Source: Anaerolineales bacterium UBA5195 (GTDB taxonomy: Bacteria; Chloroflexota; Anaerolineae; Anaerolineales; Villigracilaceae). Taken from it: a stretch of 64,000 nucleotides of DNA. Both the position numbers and the translations under genes were made by a program. The notes beneath the pieces are model-generated. The model was given only the letters and a program-made list of their open reading frames with translations, was not told the DNA's origin and ran no database searches. Positions 1 to 7,206 of the stretch are shown piece after piece. The stretch lies in contig DHVZ01000003.1 in assembly GCA_002412925.1 (NCBI GenBank), forward strand, positions 137,798 to 201,797. Reading direction: 5' to 3'. Each line of letters starts with the position of its first letter. The first letter of the stretch is position 1.

Positions 1-2
1 GG

Positions 3-947
3 AAGGGCAACTACACCTCCTGGCTGGAGCAAAAAGGCAACCGGCTCAAGCTGGAGGAGAAGTCGGAATCGCGGCGGCAGAAGACCCTCGAGCGCGAACT
101 GGAATGGATTCGCATGTCGCCCAAGGCCAGGCAATCCAAGGGCCAGGCGCGTGTCACCGCTTATGAAAAACTGCTCTCGCAGGAAAGCGAAAAATATCGC
201 GAAGACCTCGAAATCTACATCCCACCGGGGCCGCGCCTGGGCGATATTGTCATCGAGCTCGACCAGGTCACCAAGGCCTTCGGCGAGCGCCTGATCCTGG
301 AGTCCTTCTCCGCCAGCATCCCGCCCGGATCGATCGTCGGGATCGTCGGCCCGAACGGTGCGGGCAAAACCACCCTGCTGAAAATGATTACCGGGCAGGA
401 ACAGCCCGACAGCGGCAGCATCCGGATTGGCGAAACGGTCAAGTGGGCTTACGCAGACCAGTCCCGTACGCTTGACCCGGAGAAATCCGTTTATGAAGAG
501 ATTGCAGGCGGCCTGGAAACGCTGGAACTCGGCGTGCGCAAAGTCAACGCACGCGGCTACTGCTCCTCGTTCAACTTCCAGGGCACCGACCAGCAGAAAA
601 AGATGAGCATGCTCTCGGGCGGTGAGCGCAACCGTGTCCACCTGGCGAAGACGCTCAAGGAAGGCGCGAACGTCATCCTGCTCGATGAACCGACCAATGA
701 CCTGGACATTAACACCCTGCGCGCGCTCGAAGAAGCCATGGAAGAGTTTGCCGGGTGCGCCATTGTCGTCAGCCACGACCGCTGGTTCCTTGACCGGATC
801 TGCACCCACATCCTGGCCTTCGAAGGTGACAGCCAGGCGCGCCTGTTCATGGGCAGCTGGTCCGATTACGAAAAGGATTACCACGAACGCTACGGCAAGT
901 CTGTCGAGACACCCAAGCGGGTGCAGTACCGGACGCTGAAGAGGTAG
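3..947 (+). CDS. ettA: ABC-F ATPase EttA (3' part; gene starts before the window)
   Basis: C-terminal part of an ABC-F ATPase whose frame is already open at base 3. The visible protein starts in the interdomain linker (GNYTSWLEQK, then LEWIRMSPKARQSK), which is characteristic of EttA among ABC-F proteins. The second ABC domain follows, with Walker A GPNGAGKTT near base 350, signature LSGGERNRVHLAKTL near 615, Walker B VILLDEPTNDLD near 670 and the switch histidine in SHDR. EttA has no membrane domain; it binds the ribosomal E site and gates entry into elongation according to ATP level (known for the family). A terminator follows the stop, so it is probably the last gene of its transcript. Confidence 0.92.
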   Translation, partial: KGNYTSWLEQKGNRLKLEEKSESRRQKTLERELEWIRMSPKARQSKGQARVTAYEKLLSQESEKYREDLEIYIPPGPRLGDIVIELDQVTKAFGERLILESFSASIPPGSIVGIVGPNGAGKTTLLKMITGQEQPDSGSIRIGETVKWAYADQSRTLDPEKSVYEEIAGGLETLELGVRKVNARGYCSSFNFQGTDQQKKMSMLSGGERNRVHLAKTLKEGANVILLDEPTNDLDINTLRALEEAMEEFAGCAIVVSHDRWFLDRICTHILAFEGDSQARLFMGSWSDYEKDYHERYGKSVETPKRVQYRTLKR

Positions 948-980
948 GCCGTCAAGAGAAACGAGTAATGAGTGAGAAGG

Positions 981-1017
981 AAAAGGGACAGTCACTTGGT
1001 GATGGCTGTCCCTTTTT
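981..1017 (+). terminator. Rho-independent terminator after ettA
   Basis: An 11-bp stem (981-991 with 1006-1016, AAAAGGGACAG and complement) closes a short loop containing a second small helix and ends in TTTTT. Confidence 0.8.
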
Positions 1018-1099
1018 CATATTATTTGGTATCGATATTGTGGCAGTGGTTGTAGCTTTGCGACCAAGCTTTTGACTTGAATATCAGACATTTACTCTC

Positions 1100-1128
1100 T
1101 TGACTTAAATCGTATACGATATTATATT
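1100..1128 (+). promoter_or_regulatory. Sigma-70-type promoter of the GntR gene
   Basis: TTGACT (1100-1105), a 17-bp spacer and TATATT (1123-1128). The predicted start near 1135 gives a leader of about 23 bases. One operator palindrome fills the spacer and the second lies just downstream of the predicted start, the geometry expected for autorepression. No clear Shine-Dalgarno precedes the ATG at 1158. Confidence 0.75.
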
Positions 1129-1150
1129 AATAAAAATTATCGTATACGAT
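1109..1150 (+). promoter_or_regulatory. Two identical GntR/FCD operator palindromes
   Basis: The 12-bp perfect palindrome ATCGTATACGAT occurs at 1109-1120 and again at 1139-1150; the second extends to a 14-bp palindrome. The centres are 30 bp apart, about three helical turns, so two dimers could bind one face of the DNA. The core matches the T-n-GT-n3-AC-n-A type operator known for FCD-class GntR proteins. Confidence 0.75.
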
Positions 1151-1157
1151 ATAGACC

Positions 1158-1811
1158 ATGAAATCGATCACTCCCCTTCCTGATGCCACAAAAGAATCCA
1201 TTGTTGACTCCCTGCGCGCCGAGATTCTGCGCGGCGCGTTAAAAGGCGGTCAGGTCCTTCGGCAGGACGAAATCGCCGCCCGGTTTGGGGTCAGCAAAAT
1301 CCCCATTCGGGAAGCCTTAGTGCAACTCAAAGCCGAGGGATTGGTCACCTTTTATCCCAACCGTGGGGCTTTCGTCTCAGAACTATCCGCGGTCGAAGCC
1401 GACGAAATCTACGTCATGCGGATTGCGCTGGAAACGGCGGTTTTGATGCGCGCGATTCCCCACTTAACGATCACTCGGCTTAAGCAGGCTGAAGAAATCC
1501 TCGACGCAATCGATCGGGAGGAAAATATTGCCAGGTGGGGTGAACTGAACTGGGAGTTTCATGCCACTTTGTATTCTCCCGCCGGGTTACCGCGCTTGAT
1601 GGACACCATTCAAACCCTGCACTCGAATATCGCCCGCTACCTGGTGCTCTACCTAGCCGGGATGGATTACCAGAAAAAATCCCAGCAGGAACACCGCGCG
1701 CTGCTCAAAGCCTGTCGGCATGGAGAGAGCGAAAAGGCGGCGACCATTCTTGAAGGCCATCTGTGTTCAGCATCCATTCAGTTGGTTGAGTTTCTTGGCC
1801 ATCAACATTAA
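1158..1811 (+). CDS. GntR-family transcriptional regulator, FadR/FCD subclass
   Basis: 217 residues, normal for the FCD subclass. Residues ~10-75 form the N-terminal winged helix-turn-helix (LRQDEIAARFGVSKIPIREAL, cut here by the family pattern of a conserved Arg in the recognition helix). Residues ~80-205 form an all-helical FCD effector domain. Such regulators usually sense a small carboxylate or amino-acid-like metabolite. Two operator palindromes overlap its promoter, so autorepression is likely, and the SHMT-like gene directly downstream is the obvious second target. The ligand cannot be read from the sequence. Confidence 0.88.
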   Translation: MKSITPLPDATKESIVDSLRAEILRGALKGGQVLRQDEIAARFGVSKIPIREALVQLKAEGLVTFYPNRGAFVSELSAVEADEIYVMRIALETAVLMRAIPHLTITRLKQAEEILDAIDREENIARWGELNWEFHATLYSPAGLPRLMDTIQTLHSNIARYLVLYLAGMDYQKKSQQEHRALLKACRHGESEKAATILEGHLCSASIQLVEFLGHQH

Positions 1812-1878
1812 TCTGCCTCGTCCCTTGCGAAGCACTCCGTAGCGTAGCGGAGTGGGTCAAGTGCGCGGCAGATTTTTT
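1810..1878 (+). terminator. Two-tier hairpin with T-run between the GntR gene and the PLP enzyme
   Basis: Outer stem AATCTGCC/GGCAGATT (1810-1817, 1867-1874), inner stem CACTCCG/CGGAGTG (1833-1839, 1848-1854), followed by TTTTTT. It begins at the stop codon of the regulator gene. It could end that transcript or act as a partial attenuator, since no strong separate promoter is seen before 1899. Confidence 0.6.
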
Positions 1879-1898
1879 CAGAAGAAGGAGACAAAACG

Positions 1899-3269
1899 AT
1901 GAAAGCATCACAAATGGATTCCACCCAATTCGAAGTCCATGATCAGGAGGTGCTGGCCAAGGCCCGGGCTATCATGAGTGCCACCGAGTCGCCGCGGAGG
2001 TGGGCGCAGGCGGTTGTCGAGGCGGTCAAGCGGAACGAAGACTGGCGCGGTGAGCGTTGTCTCAATTTGCTCGCTCCCGAAGCGCCGACCAGCCCGATGG
2101 TGCGCGCCCTGCTTTCCTCCGAAATTGGGACGCGCGCGGCGGAAGGGAACATTGGCCGCATCAACCGCTGGTTTGCCGGGACCCAATATATCGATGAAGT
2201 TGAAGCGCTGTGTGTCGAATTGTTGAAGACCGCCTTCCGCTGCAATTACGCCGACCATCGCCTGATGGGCAGTATGCTCGGAAACATGACGGTTTATCAT
2301 GCCCTGACCCAGCCAGGGGATGTGATCATGTCTGCGCCGCAGCCTTTTGGCGGCCACTCCAGTAACCGCGCTGATGGCCCGGCTGGAACCCGCGGCTTGA
2401 AGATTTTCGATGTCCCCTTCAATATGGATGAGCTTGAAGTGGACCTCGACGGCTTTGCAAAAACCGCCCGCCAACACAAACCCAAGCTGGTCGTCATGGG
2501 CATGTCGATGACGCTCTTCCCCTTGCCGGTGCGTGAGATGAGTCAAATCCTCGCGGAGTGGGGCGGCAAGTTTATTTTCGACGGCGCGCACCAGGCTGGC
2601 CTGATCGCAGGCGGACAGTTTCAGGACCCGTTGAACGAGGGGGCCGTGATTTTGACTGGTTCGGCGGGCAAGACCTTCAGCGGGCCGCAAAGCGGGATGA
2701 TCCTGTGGAACGACCCGGCGCTGACCAAGCCAATCACGGAAACCATTTTTCCGGCTTTGGCCGCCACCCATCAGGTCAACCGTGTGGCGGCGCTGGCCGT
2801 TTCTGCGGCAGAGATGATCGAGTTTGGAAAATTCTACATGGCCCAAATCGTCAAAAACTCAAAAGCGTTGGGCAAGGCGCTCGACGAGCGCGGGATTCCG
2901 GTGCTTTGTGCGCAGAAGGGCTATAGCCAGAGTCATCAGGTGATTGTGCGCGTCAAGCAATTCGGCGGCGGGCTCGAGGTGGCGCACCGCCTGGCTAAAG
3001 CCAACATCATCACCAACAAGAATCTGGTCCCCGAAGACCGCCCTGAAGATTGGGATCGTCCCAGCGGTTTGCGCATCGGGACCATCGAGGTCACACGCCT
3101 GGGGATGAATGAAAAAGATATGGAAACCATCGCGGACTTTATCGCGCGTGTCCTGGTGAAAAATGAAGCCCCAGAAGCCGTTGGCAAGGAAGTGGTAGAT
3201 TTCCGCCTGCCCAGGCAAACCCTGTATTACAATTTTGATCACGAATACCCTGCCTGGGCGCTGGTCTAA
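1899..3269 (+). CDS. SHMT-like PLP-dependent enzyme (fold type I)
   Basis: 456 residues, preceded by AAGGAG eight bases before the ATG. It aligns by motif to serine hydroxymethyltransferase: AAEGNIGRINRWFAG (~80-94) at the place of the usual EGYPGKRYYGG, GGH at 151-153, FDGAHQAGL with Asp228 and His231, and PLP-binding Lys258 in GSAGKTFSGPQSG, then RIGTIEVT near the C-terminus for carboxylate binding. Several active-site positions differ from true GlyA: the Tyr of EGYPG is Asn, RYYGG is RWFAG, and the His before the PLP lysine is Gly. I therefore do not call it glyA. An aldolase or hydroxymethyltransferase acting on a modified serine or threonine is plausible. The dedicated GntR regulator upstream suggests an inducible catabolic role. 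Confidence 0.7.
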   Translation: MKASQMDSTQFEVHDQEVLAKARAIMSATESPRRWAQAVVEAVKRNEDWRGERCLNLLAPEAPTSPMVRALLSSEIGTRAAEGNIGRINRWFAGTQYIDEVEALCVELLKTAFRCNYADHRLMGSMLGNMTVYHALTQPGDVIMSAPQPFGGHSSNRADGPAGTRGLKIFDVPFNMDELEVDLDGFAKTARQHKPKLVVMGMSMTLFPLPVREMSQILAEWGGKFIFDGAHQAGLIAGGQFQDPLNEGAVILTGSAGKTFSGPQSGMILWNDPALTKPITETIFPALAATHQVNRVAALAVSAAEMIEFGKFYMAQIVKNSKALGKALDERGIPVLCAQKGYSQSHQVIVRVKQFGGGLEVAHRLAKANIITNKNLVPEDRPEDWDRPSGLRIGTIEVTRLGMNEKDMETIADFIARVLVKNEAPEAVGKEVVDFRLPRQTLYYNFDHEYPAWALV

Positions 3270-3312
3270 ATACAACAGGATGGAGCCTAAAACCTCCTTC
3301 CTGTTGTATTTG
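3268..3312. terminator. Hairpin terminator after the PLP enzyme
   Basis: A 13-bp perfect stem (3268-3280 with 3299-3311, AAATACAACAGGA and complement) encloses a GGAG/CTCC inner helix and ends in TTT. It starts on the stop codon. Confidence 0.65.
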
Positions 3313-3320
3313 GCTGGTTA

Positions 3321-3386
3321 TACCCGTCATGGTCATAAATTGCGCTTTTTCTGGAGCAGGAATGCGTAATTTGTGACCGCGGGCAT
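3321..3386 (+). repeat. 66-bp palindromic repeat, copy 1
   Basis: Nearly identical, with about five differences, to the reverse complement of 5522-5587. It is itself an imperfect palindrome with arms GGTCATAAATTGC and TAATTTGTGACC around an invariant CTGGAGCAGG loop. The right end runs into TATATAAT (3387-3392), which may serve as the -10 of the next gene. Confidence 0.8.
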
Positions 3387-3446
3387 ATATAATCGCTTCA
3401 ATCAAAAAGTTCGAGCAAGTCCATTCAAAGATTGGAATCCATCAAC

Positions 3447-3890
3447 ATGCATCCCAACGAAAAAGCAAGTCAGCTATTTGCAACCGGGTACAGTTGTTCC
3501 CAGTCCCTGCTGGTTTCGCGCGCCGCAGAGTTTGGGCTGTCGACTGAAACTGCCTTGAAAGTCAGCGCCGCTTTTGGCGGCGGCCTGGGCCGCGAAGGCG
3601 AAATCTGCGGGGCGGTCAGCGGCGCATTAATGGTGATCGGGCTGGCCAACGGGCAGACCACCCCGGAAGACAAGACCGCCAAGGAGCGCACCTATCAACT
3701 GACCCGGCAGTTGATCGCCGAGTTTACCAGGCGCAAAGGTTCGATTCGTTGCTGCGATTTGCTCGGCTGCCAGATCGGCACCCCTGACGGGTTGCGGCAA
3801 GCCCAGGAACAGAATTTATTCAAGACCGTTTGCCCCGGGCTGGTAGCCGAAGCTTCTGAAATCCTGACCGGGATGCTGGACGAAAACTAA
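3447..3890 (+). CDS. C_GCAxxG_C_C family putative redox protein
   Basis: 147 residues from the ATG at 3447; an in-frame TTG at 3432 would add five residues. The protein has the family cysteine pattern: Cys in GYSCSQS near the N-terminus, CGAVSGALMVIG in the middle, then CCDLLGC and a last Cys in TVCPG. The family (PF09719) is thought to be redox-active and is often annotated as oxidoreductase or membrane-associated, without a defined reaction. No signal peptide or membrane segment is seen. It stands alone between a palindromic repeat and a strong hairpin. Confidence 0.8.
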   Translation: MHPNEKASQLFATGYSCSQSLLVSRAAEFGLSTETALKVSAAFGGGLGREGEICGAVSGALMVIGLANGQTTPEDKTAKERTYQLTRQLIAEFTRRKGSIRCCDLLGCQIGTPDGLRQAQEQNLFKTVCPGLVAEASEILTGMLDEN

Positions 3891-3912
3891 CCCGAGGGAG
3901 AGCAAGCTGCAC

Positions 3913-3953
3913 GAGACAAAGGACGGAGGTTTTTAGCCTCCGTCCTTTGTCTC
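3913..3953. terminator. 17-bp perfect hairpin between convergent genes
   Basis: GAGACAAAGGACGGAGG (3913-3929) pairs perfectly with 3937-3953 across a 7-base loop. There is no T-run on either side, but its position between two converging genes suits a shared terminator. Confidence 0.55.
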
Positions 3954-3976
3954 TGCGCTCTCGCCGGTCTTTGTTC

Positions 3977-4453
3977 TTATGCTGCCGGTTTTTCATCGCC
4001 CTCTGAGGCGGGTGTCGCGACCGAGGCAGGGCCAAGGGCCGAGCGCATCCCGGCGCGTTTGCCAAGCTGGTAGACACCGAAGAGCAGCAGCCCGAACAAC
4101 ACCAGGGGAATCAGGCGCAGCAATCCGCCCAGGAACATAAACCCGAAGCCAAAGGGGGTAAACCCGCCGAAGCGTGAGAAATCGCGCTCGAAATAACGCC
4201 CGCCGCCCATCATTGGGCTTTTGCGGCCCTCAAATCCTGCGCGGCCCGGGCGCTGACCATCATAGTCGCCCCGCAGCATTGGTCCGTTATTCCAGCCGGG
4301 CGCCTGCGGGTTTGCCCCAGGCGCCACCTGCAGGGTGGTCCGGTTGAAATTTGCCGCCAGCGTGTTGTGCATTACGAACGGCACGGCGACCAGTGCTGCA
4401 ACCACTACCAGTACAAGGACGATTCCAAGCGTCCATTTCCAGATGTTTTTCAT
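3977..4453 (-). CDS. Small membrane protein with Gly/Arg-rich middle
   Basis: 158 residues, starting at the ATG at 4453 with AAGGAG seven bases upstream; the longer open frame upstream has no support. Residues 6-28 form a hydrophobic signal or anchor helix (GIVLVLVVVAALVAVPFVM). A polar Gly-, Arg- and Asn-rich stretch (~45-95) follows, then a second long hydrophobic segment (~100-135, with LIPLVLFGLLLFGVYQLGK), and the C-terminus is Ala- and Glu-rich. I do not recognise a named family. Similar two-helix proteins with a C-terminal PFGFGFMF-type helix are common in Chloroflexota, function unknown. It converges with the C_GCAxxG_C_C gene. Confidence 0.7.
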   Translation of the reverse strand: MKNIWKWTLGIVLVLVVVAALVAVPFVMHNTLAANFNRTTLQVAPGANPQAPGWNNGPMLRGDYDGQRPGRAGFEGRKSPMMGGGRYFERDFSRFGGFTPFGFGFMFLGGLLRLIPLVLFGLLLFGVYQLGKRAGMRSALGPASVATPASEGDEKPAA

Positions 4454-4667
4454 TTGACACTCCTTTGTGAACAGCTTAGATGATAGCACCAGGTTTTCAA
4501 GAAATTGTGTAGATTGTTTAAGGATTTCATAAAGAACGCTGTGTCTCGGCAAGCTGAAACCAGACCATTTTCCCAATTGCAATCCACCTTTTGGCGGGGT
4601 AAGATGATGTAGGTAATTCCAATTCAACCCGGACCCGGGCGAAACTTGTCTGTCTGAGGAGAGAATC

Positions 4668-5444
4668 ATGAAGCCACAAGCCTTTTTATCTGTATTCGCT
4701 GTCGCTGCGCTGATGCTGGCCTGTAACCTGCCCACTGCCGGGCAGGCGGTCCCCACTCCGTTTGCTGCCGCAGCGACTCTGCCGCCGGTGTTCCCGCCAA
4801 CGGATACCCCGCCCGCTGAGCCGCCGACCGCCACGCTAACGCCGCTCCCCTCAGAGACACCCAGCATTACGCCCACGTCGCCCCCCGCTGTGCCGGTGCT
4901 GACCTCTGCCAAGGACCCGGTCAATTGTCGTTTCGGCCCGGGAGTCGAATGGCAGATGGTCGGCGCGCTGCTGGTTGGTGAAACGGCTGAGATCATTGGA
5001 AAAACTGCCGGTGGAGGCTGGTGGCTCATCCGGCTGCCCTCCAATCCCAACACTACCTGCTGGGTGGCTGCCTCGGTGACAGTTTTATCTGGCGACCTGG
5101 CTGCGATCAATATAATCGCGCCGCCACAGGCCATCGTCACCAAGGTTTCGCTAACGCTCAAACCGACCGAGGTCAGTGTGCCTGGTTGCGTCTTCCCCTA
5201 TACACCGGTTGACCTGGCCGGGGCGATCACCACCAATGGCCCGGCCGTCGTCGAGTGGCATTGGGAAACCAGCCAGGGGAACGTCTCGGCCTCGAGCACT
5301 TTGAAATTCGACAAATACGACACCAAGACAGTCACTGACTATGTCAAATATGGCGCCGAGGGGAATTACTGGGTCAAGCTGGTCGTGACCAAGCCCAATA
5401 GTATGGTTGCGCAGGCCAAGTATAAGGTTGTCTGCGGCCCGTAA
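4668..5444 (+). CDS. SH3-type secreted lipoprotein
   Basis: 258 residues with a GAGGAG-type ribosome site just upstream. A lipobox (LMLAC, Cys19) follows a short hydrophobic signal, so the mature protein should be lipid-anchored outside the membrane. Residues ~22-70 form a Thr/Pro-rich linker (repeated PPTDTP-like units). A bacterial SH3-like domain (~75-135, NCRFGPGVEWQMVGALLVGETAEI, recognised in part by the paired Gly-Pro-Gly and Trp) follows, then an Ig-like beta domain (~155-258). It is a paralogue of the gene at 5609. The role is probably cell-wall or surface binding, inferred from the SH3 fold only. Confidence 0.75.
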   Translation: MKPQAFLSVFAVAALMLACNLPTAGQAVPTPFAAAATLPPVFPPTDTPPAEPPTATLTPLPSETPSITPTSPPAVPVLTSAKDPVNCRFGPGVEWQMVGALLVGETAEIIGKTAGGGWWLIRLPSNPNTTCWVAASVTVLSGDLAAINIIAPPQAIVTKVSLTLKPTEVSVPGCVFPYTPVDLAGAITTNGPAVVEWHWETSQGNVSASSTLKFDKYDTKTVTDYVKYGAEGNYWVKLVVTKPNSMVAQAKYKVVCGP

Positions 5445-5521
5445 GCAACCTGCCAGGGTCCAACGCCTCCGGATCTTGGCCCCCGCCAGTGGTAATGTGG
5501 GCGGCTTGTTTTTGATATATA

Positions 5522-5587
5522 ATGCCCGCGGTCACAAATTGCGCATTCCTGCTCCAGAAAAAGTGCAATTTGTGACCGTGACGGGTA
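5522..5587 (-). repeat. 66-bp palindromic repeat, copy 2 (inverted relative to copy 1)
   Basis: Reverse complement of 3321-3386 with about 93 percent identity by eye. Its own arms GGTCACAAATTGC (5530-5542) and GCAATTTGTGACC (5565-5577) pair perfectly over 13 bp. With copy 1 it forms an inverted pair around three genes. Confidence 0.85.
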
Positions 5588-5608
5588 TCCAATGCTGGAA
5601 AGGCCGCC

Positions 5609-6481
5609 ATGAAATCAACCCTGTCTATCCTTATATTTTATCTTTTGCTGTTTTCTGCTTGCGCTGCGCCGACGCCAGAGCTGGCCACCTCCACGAGTGA
5701 GCCAACGCTGACTTTCACCCCGGAGATTACAACCACGGCAGAAAAAACCTTCGCGACTCTGACGGCCATTCCCAGTTCGACAGTCACCTCGCTGCCGGCC
5801 GGGCCGACAAAAACGCTGGTACCCACGTTGACGGCGATCCCTTTCCCCAGCCAAACGGTGACGGCAACTCCCGGCCCATCCACGACACCGATTGTTCCGA
5901 CAGCCTTTTCGCCCGATGGAAAACCAGTGGAATGTTTCAAAGGACCCGAACTGGAATACAAAGTCTTAACCGATTTCAAGATTGTCGAAATTGTTGGGGT
6001 GGATGAGGCTGGACGTTGGTGGTATCTAAAGATCGACAAAGGCCAGGGAAATTTCGTCCATTGTTGGGTTTTGCAAAAAAGAGTTACGTTGGGCGGAAAC
6101 CCGGCTTCCCTGCCGGTCGTTGAACCGGAAAAGGCGCTCGTCACCGAGGTGAGTCTCTCTATCCCAACTGAATTGCCCGACGCCAGGTTTGGTTATGTCC
6201 AGACAGTCTCGTGTGGGCAGAACGCTGATAAACCGGTCTTCCATTTTCTCGGGCGCATCAGCGCCGATGGCCCGATCCAGAAGGTTAAATACACCTGGGA
6301 AACCAACGCTCCCGGAAAATTTTCAGTGCAACAAACGCGGGTTGCCGGTTGGCGTGACCCGCAAAATATCAAACTTGATCTGCCCGTCCCGGCGCGCGAG
6401 GGGACGTATTATCTGCGCCTGCGCGTTTCGCTGCCAAACGAAATGTCGATGCTGGTTCAATTTGTGGTCAAATGCCAGTAA
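5609..6481 (+). CDS. SH3-type secreted lipoprotein, paralogue of the 4668 gene
   Basis: 290 residues. The signal peptide ends in a lipobox (LFSAC, Cys18). A long Thr/Pro/Val linker (~20-100) leads to an SH3-like domain (~103-160, ECFKGPELEYKVLTDFKIVEI in part, with RWWYLKI) and a beta-sandwich C-terminal domain (~170-290). Domain order and linker style match the gene at 4668, so the two probably arose by duplication; the palindromic repeat lies between them. The ATG is preceded by AAAGG at a suitable distance. Presumed surface-exposed and lipid-anchored; no enzymatic motif seen. Confidence 0.75.
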   Translation: MKSTLSILIFYLLLFSACAAPTPELATSTSEPTLTFTPEITTTAEKTFATLTAIPSSTVTSLPAGPTKTLVPTLTAIPFPSQTVTATPGPSTTPIVPTAFSPDGKPVECFKGPELEYKVLTDFKIVEIVGVDEAGRWWYLKIDKGQGNFVHCWVLQKRVTLGGNPASLPVVEPEKALVTEVSLSIPTELPDARFGYVQTVSCGQNADKPVFHFLGRISADGPIQKVKYTWETNAPGKFSVQQTRVAGWRDPQNIKLDLPVPAREGTYYLRLRVSLPNEMSMLVQFVVKCQ

Positions 6482-6501
6482 GGGATCAGAAGGATGTAAG
6501 G

Positions 6502-6507
6502 TAAAAT
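6502..6507 (+). promoter_or_regulatory. Candidate -10 element for a leaderless transcript (gene at 6515)
   Basis: TAAAAT ends seven bases before the ATG at 6515 and no Shine-Dalgarno is present between them. No convincing -35 box. Confidence 0.45.
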
Positions 6508-6514
6508 TCAGCCC

Positions 6515-7120
6515 ATGTTTCGACTAAAATCCCCTCTTACCTTGTTTTTTGCCAGTGTTGCCCTGATCGCGCTGATCGCGTTTTTCGGCCCCGAGGATCA
6601 AGCCCTGGGGGCCAATGTGCGCCTTGTCTACCTGCACGGCGCCTGGGTGTTGACGGCAGAAATCACCTTTGTCCTGGCTGGAGTGGCAGGTTTCCTGGCG
6701 CTCATCCGTAACCGCCCGCTGCTCGATGGTCTTTCTGCAGCGCTGGGGCGCACCGGCACTGTCTTTTGGGTGACGTACCTGCCGCTTTCCCTGTTGGCAA
6801 TGCAGGCAAATTGGAACGGGCTGTTCCTGGCCGAGCCGCGCTTTCGGCTGGCGCTCACCTTTGCCGTGGTTGCCGTGTTGATGCAGGTGGGTCTCTGGCT
6901 GATTGCAAAACCGGCCTACACTTCTGCGGCCAATGCGCTGTTTATCATGGTTTTGCGCTATGTCTTTTCACAGGCCTCAAATGTCATGCACCCGCCGCCT
7001 TCTCCGATTTTCAGCTCCGGCAACTATGCCATTATCGGTTTCTTTATTGGGTTGAACCTGCTCTCCTGGCTGGCGGCGTATTTCCTGATGAGATGGTTTC
7101 TGACCCTGATGAGAAAGTAG
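6515..7120 (+). CDS. Predicted six-helix membrane protein
   Basis: 201 residues, almost entirely hydrophobic, with about six predicted transmembrane segments separated by short polar loops. The stretch RLVYLHGAWVLTAEITF is faintly reminiscent of the haem-handling helix of CcmC/CcsA proteins (YIHVPSAW type), but the WWD signature of that family is absent, so this remains only a resemblance. The start is supported by the TAAAAT box seven bases upstream; there is no ribosome site. It lies 33 bases after the lipoprotein gene and is followed by a hairpin with a T-run. Function unknown. Confidence 0.6.
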   Translation: MFRLKSPLTLFFASVALIALIAFFGPEDQALGANVRLVYLHGAWVLTAEITFVLAGVAGFLALIRNRPLLDGLSAALGRTGTVFWVTYLPLSLLAMQANWNGLFLAEPRFRLALTFAVVAVLMQVGLWLIAKPAYTSAANALFIMVLRYVFSQASNVMHPPPSPIFSSGNYAIIGFFIGLNLLSWLAAYFLMRWFLTLMRK

Positions 7121-7141
7121 CCTGGTTGGCCTGAATGCTCG

Positions 7142-7193
7142 AACTGGTCGCCCTAAGGTCTTTTGACTGCAAGGCGGCCAGTTTAAATTTTTA
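7142..7193 (+). terminator. Probable terminator before the MFS gene
   Basis: AACTGGTCGCC (7142-7152) pairs with GGCGGCCAGTT (7173-7183) with one G-U pair, followed by TAAATTTTT. Confidence 0.5.
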
Positions 7194-7206
7194 AAACCCG
7201 GAAACC

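Noticed and set aside
3977..5161. Long minus-strand frame spanning the lipoprotein gene at 4668
   Set aside because: Its 3' 159 codons are the real small membrane gene; the upstream part is only the antisense of the lipoprotein gene and the intergenic region.
6515..7120. CcmC/CcsA-type haem handling protein
   Set aside because: Only one helix resembles the family and the tryptophan-rich signature is missing.
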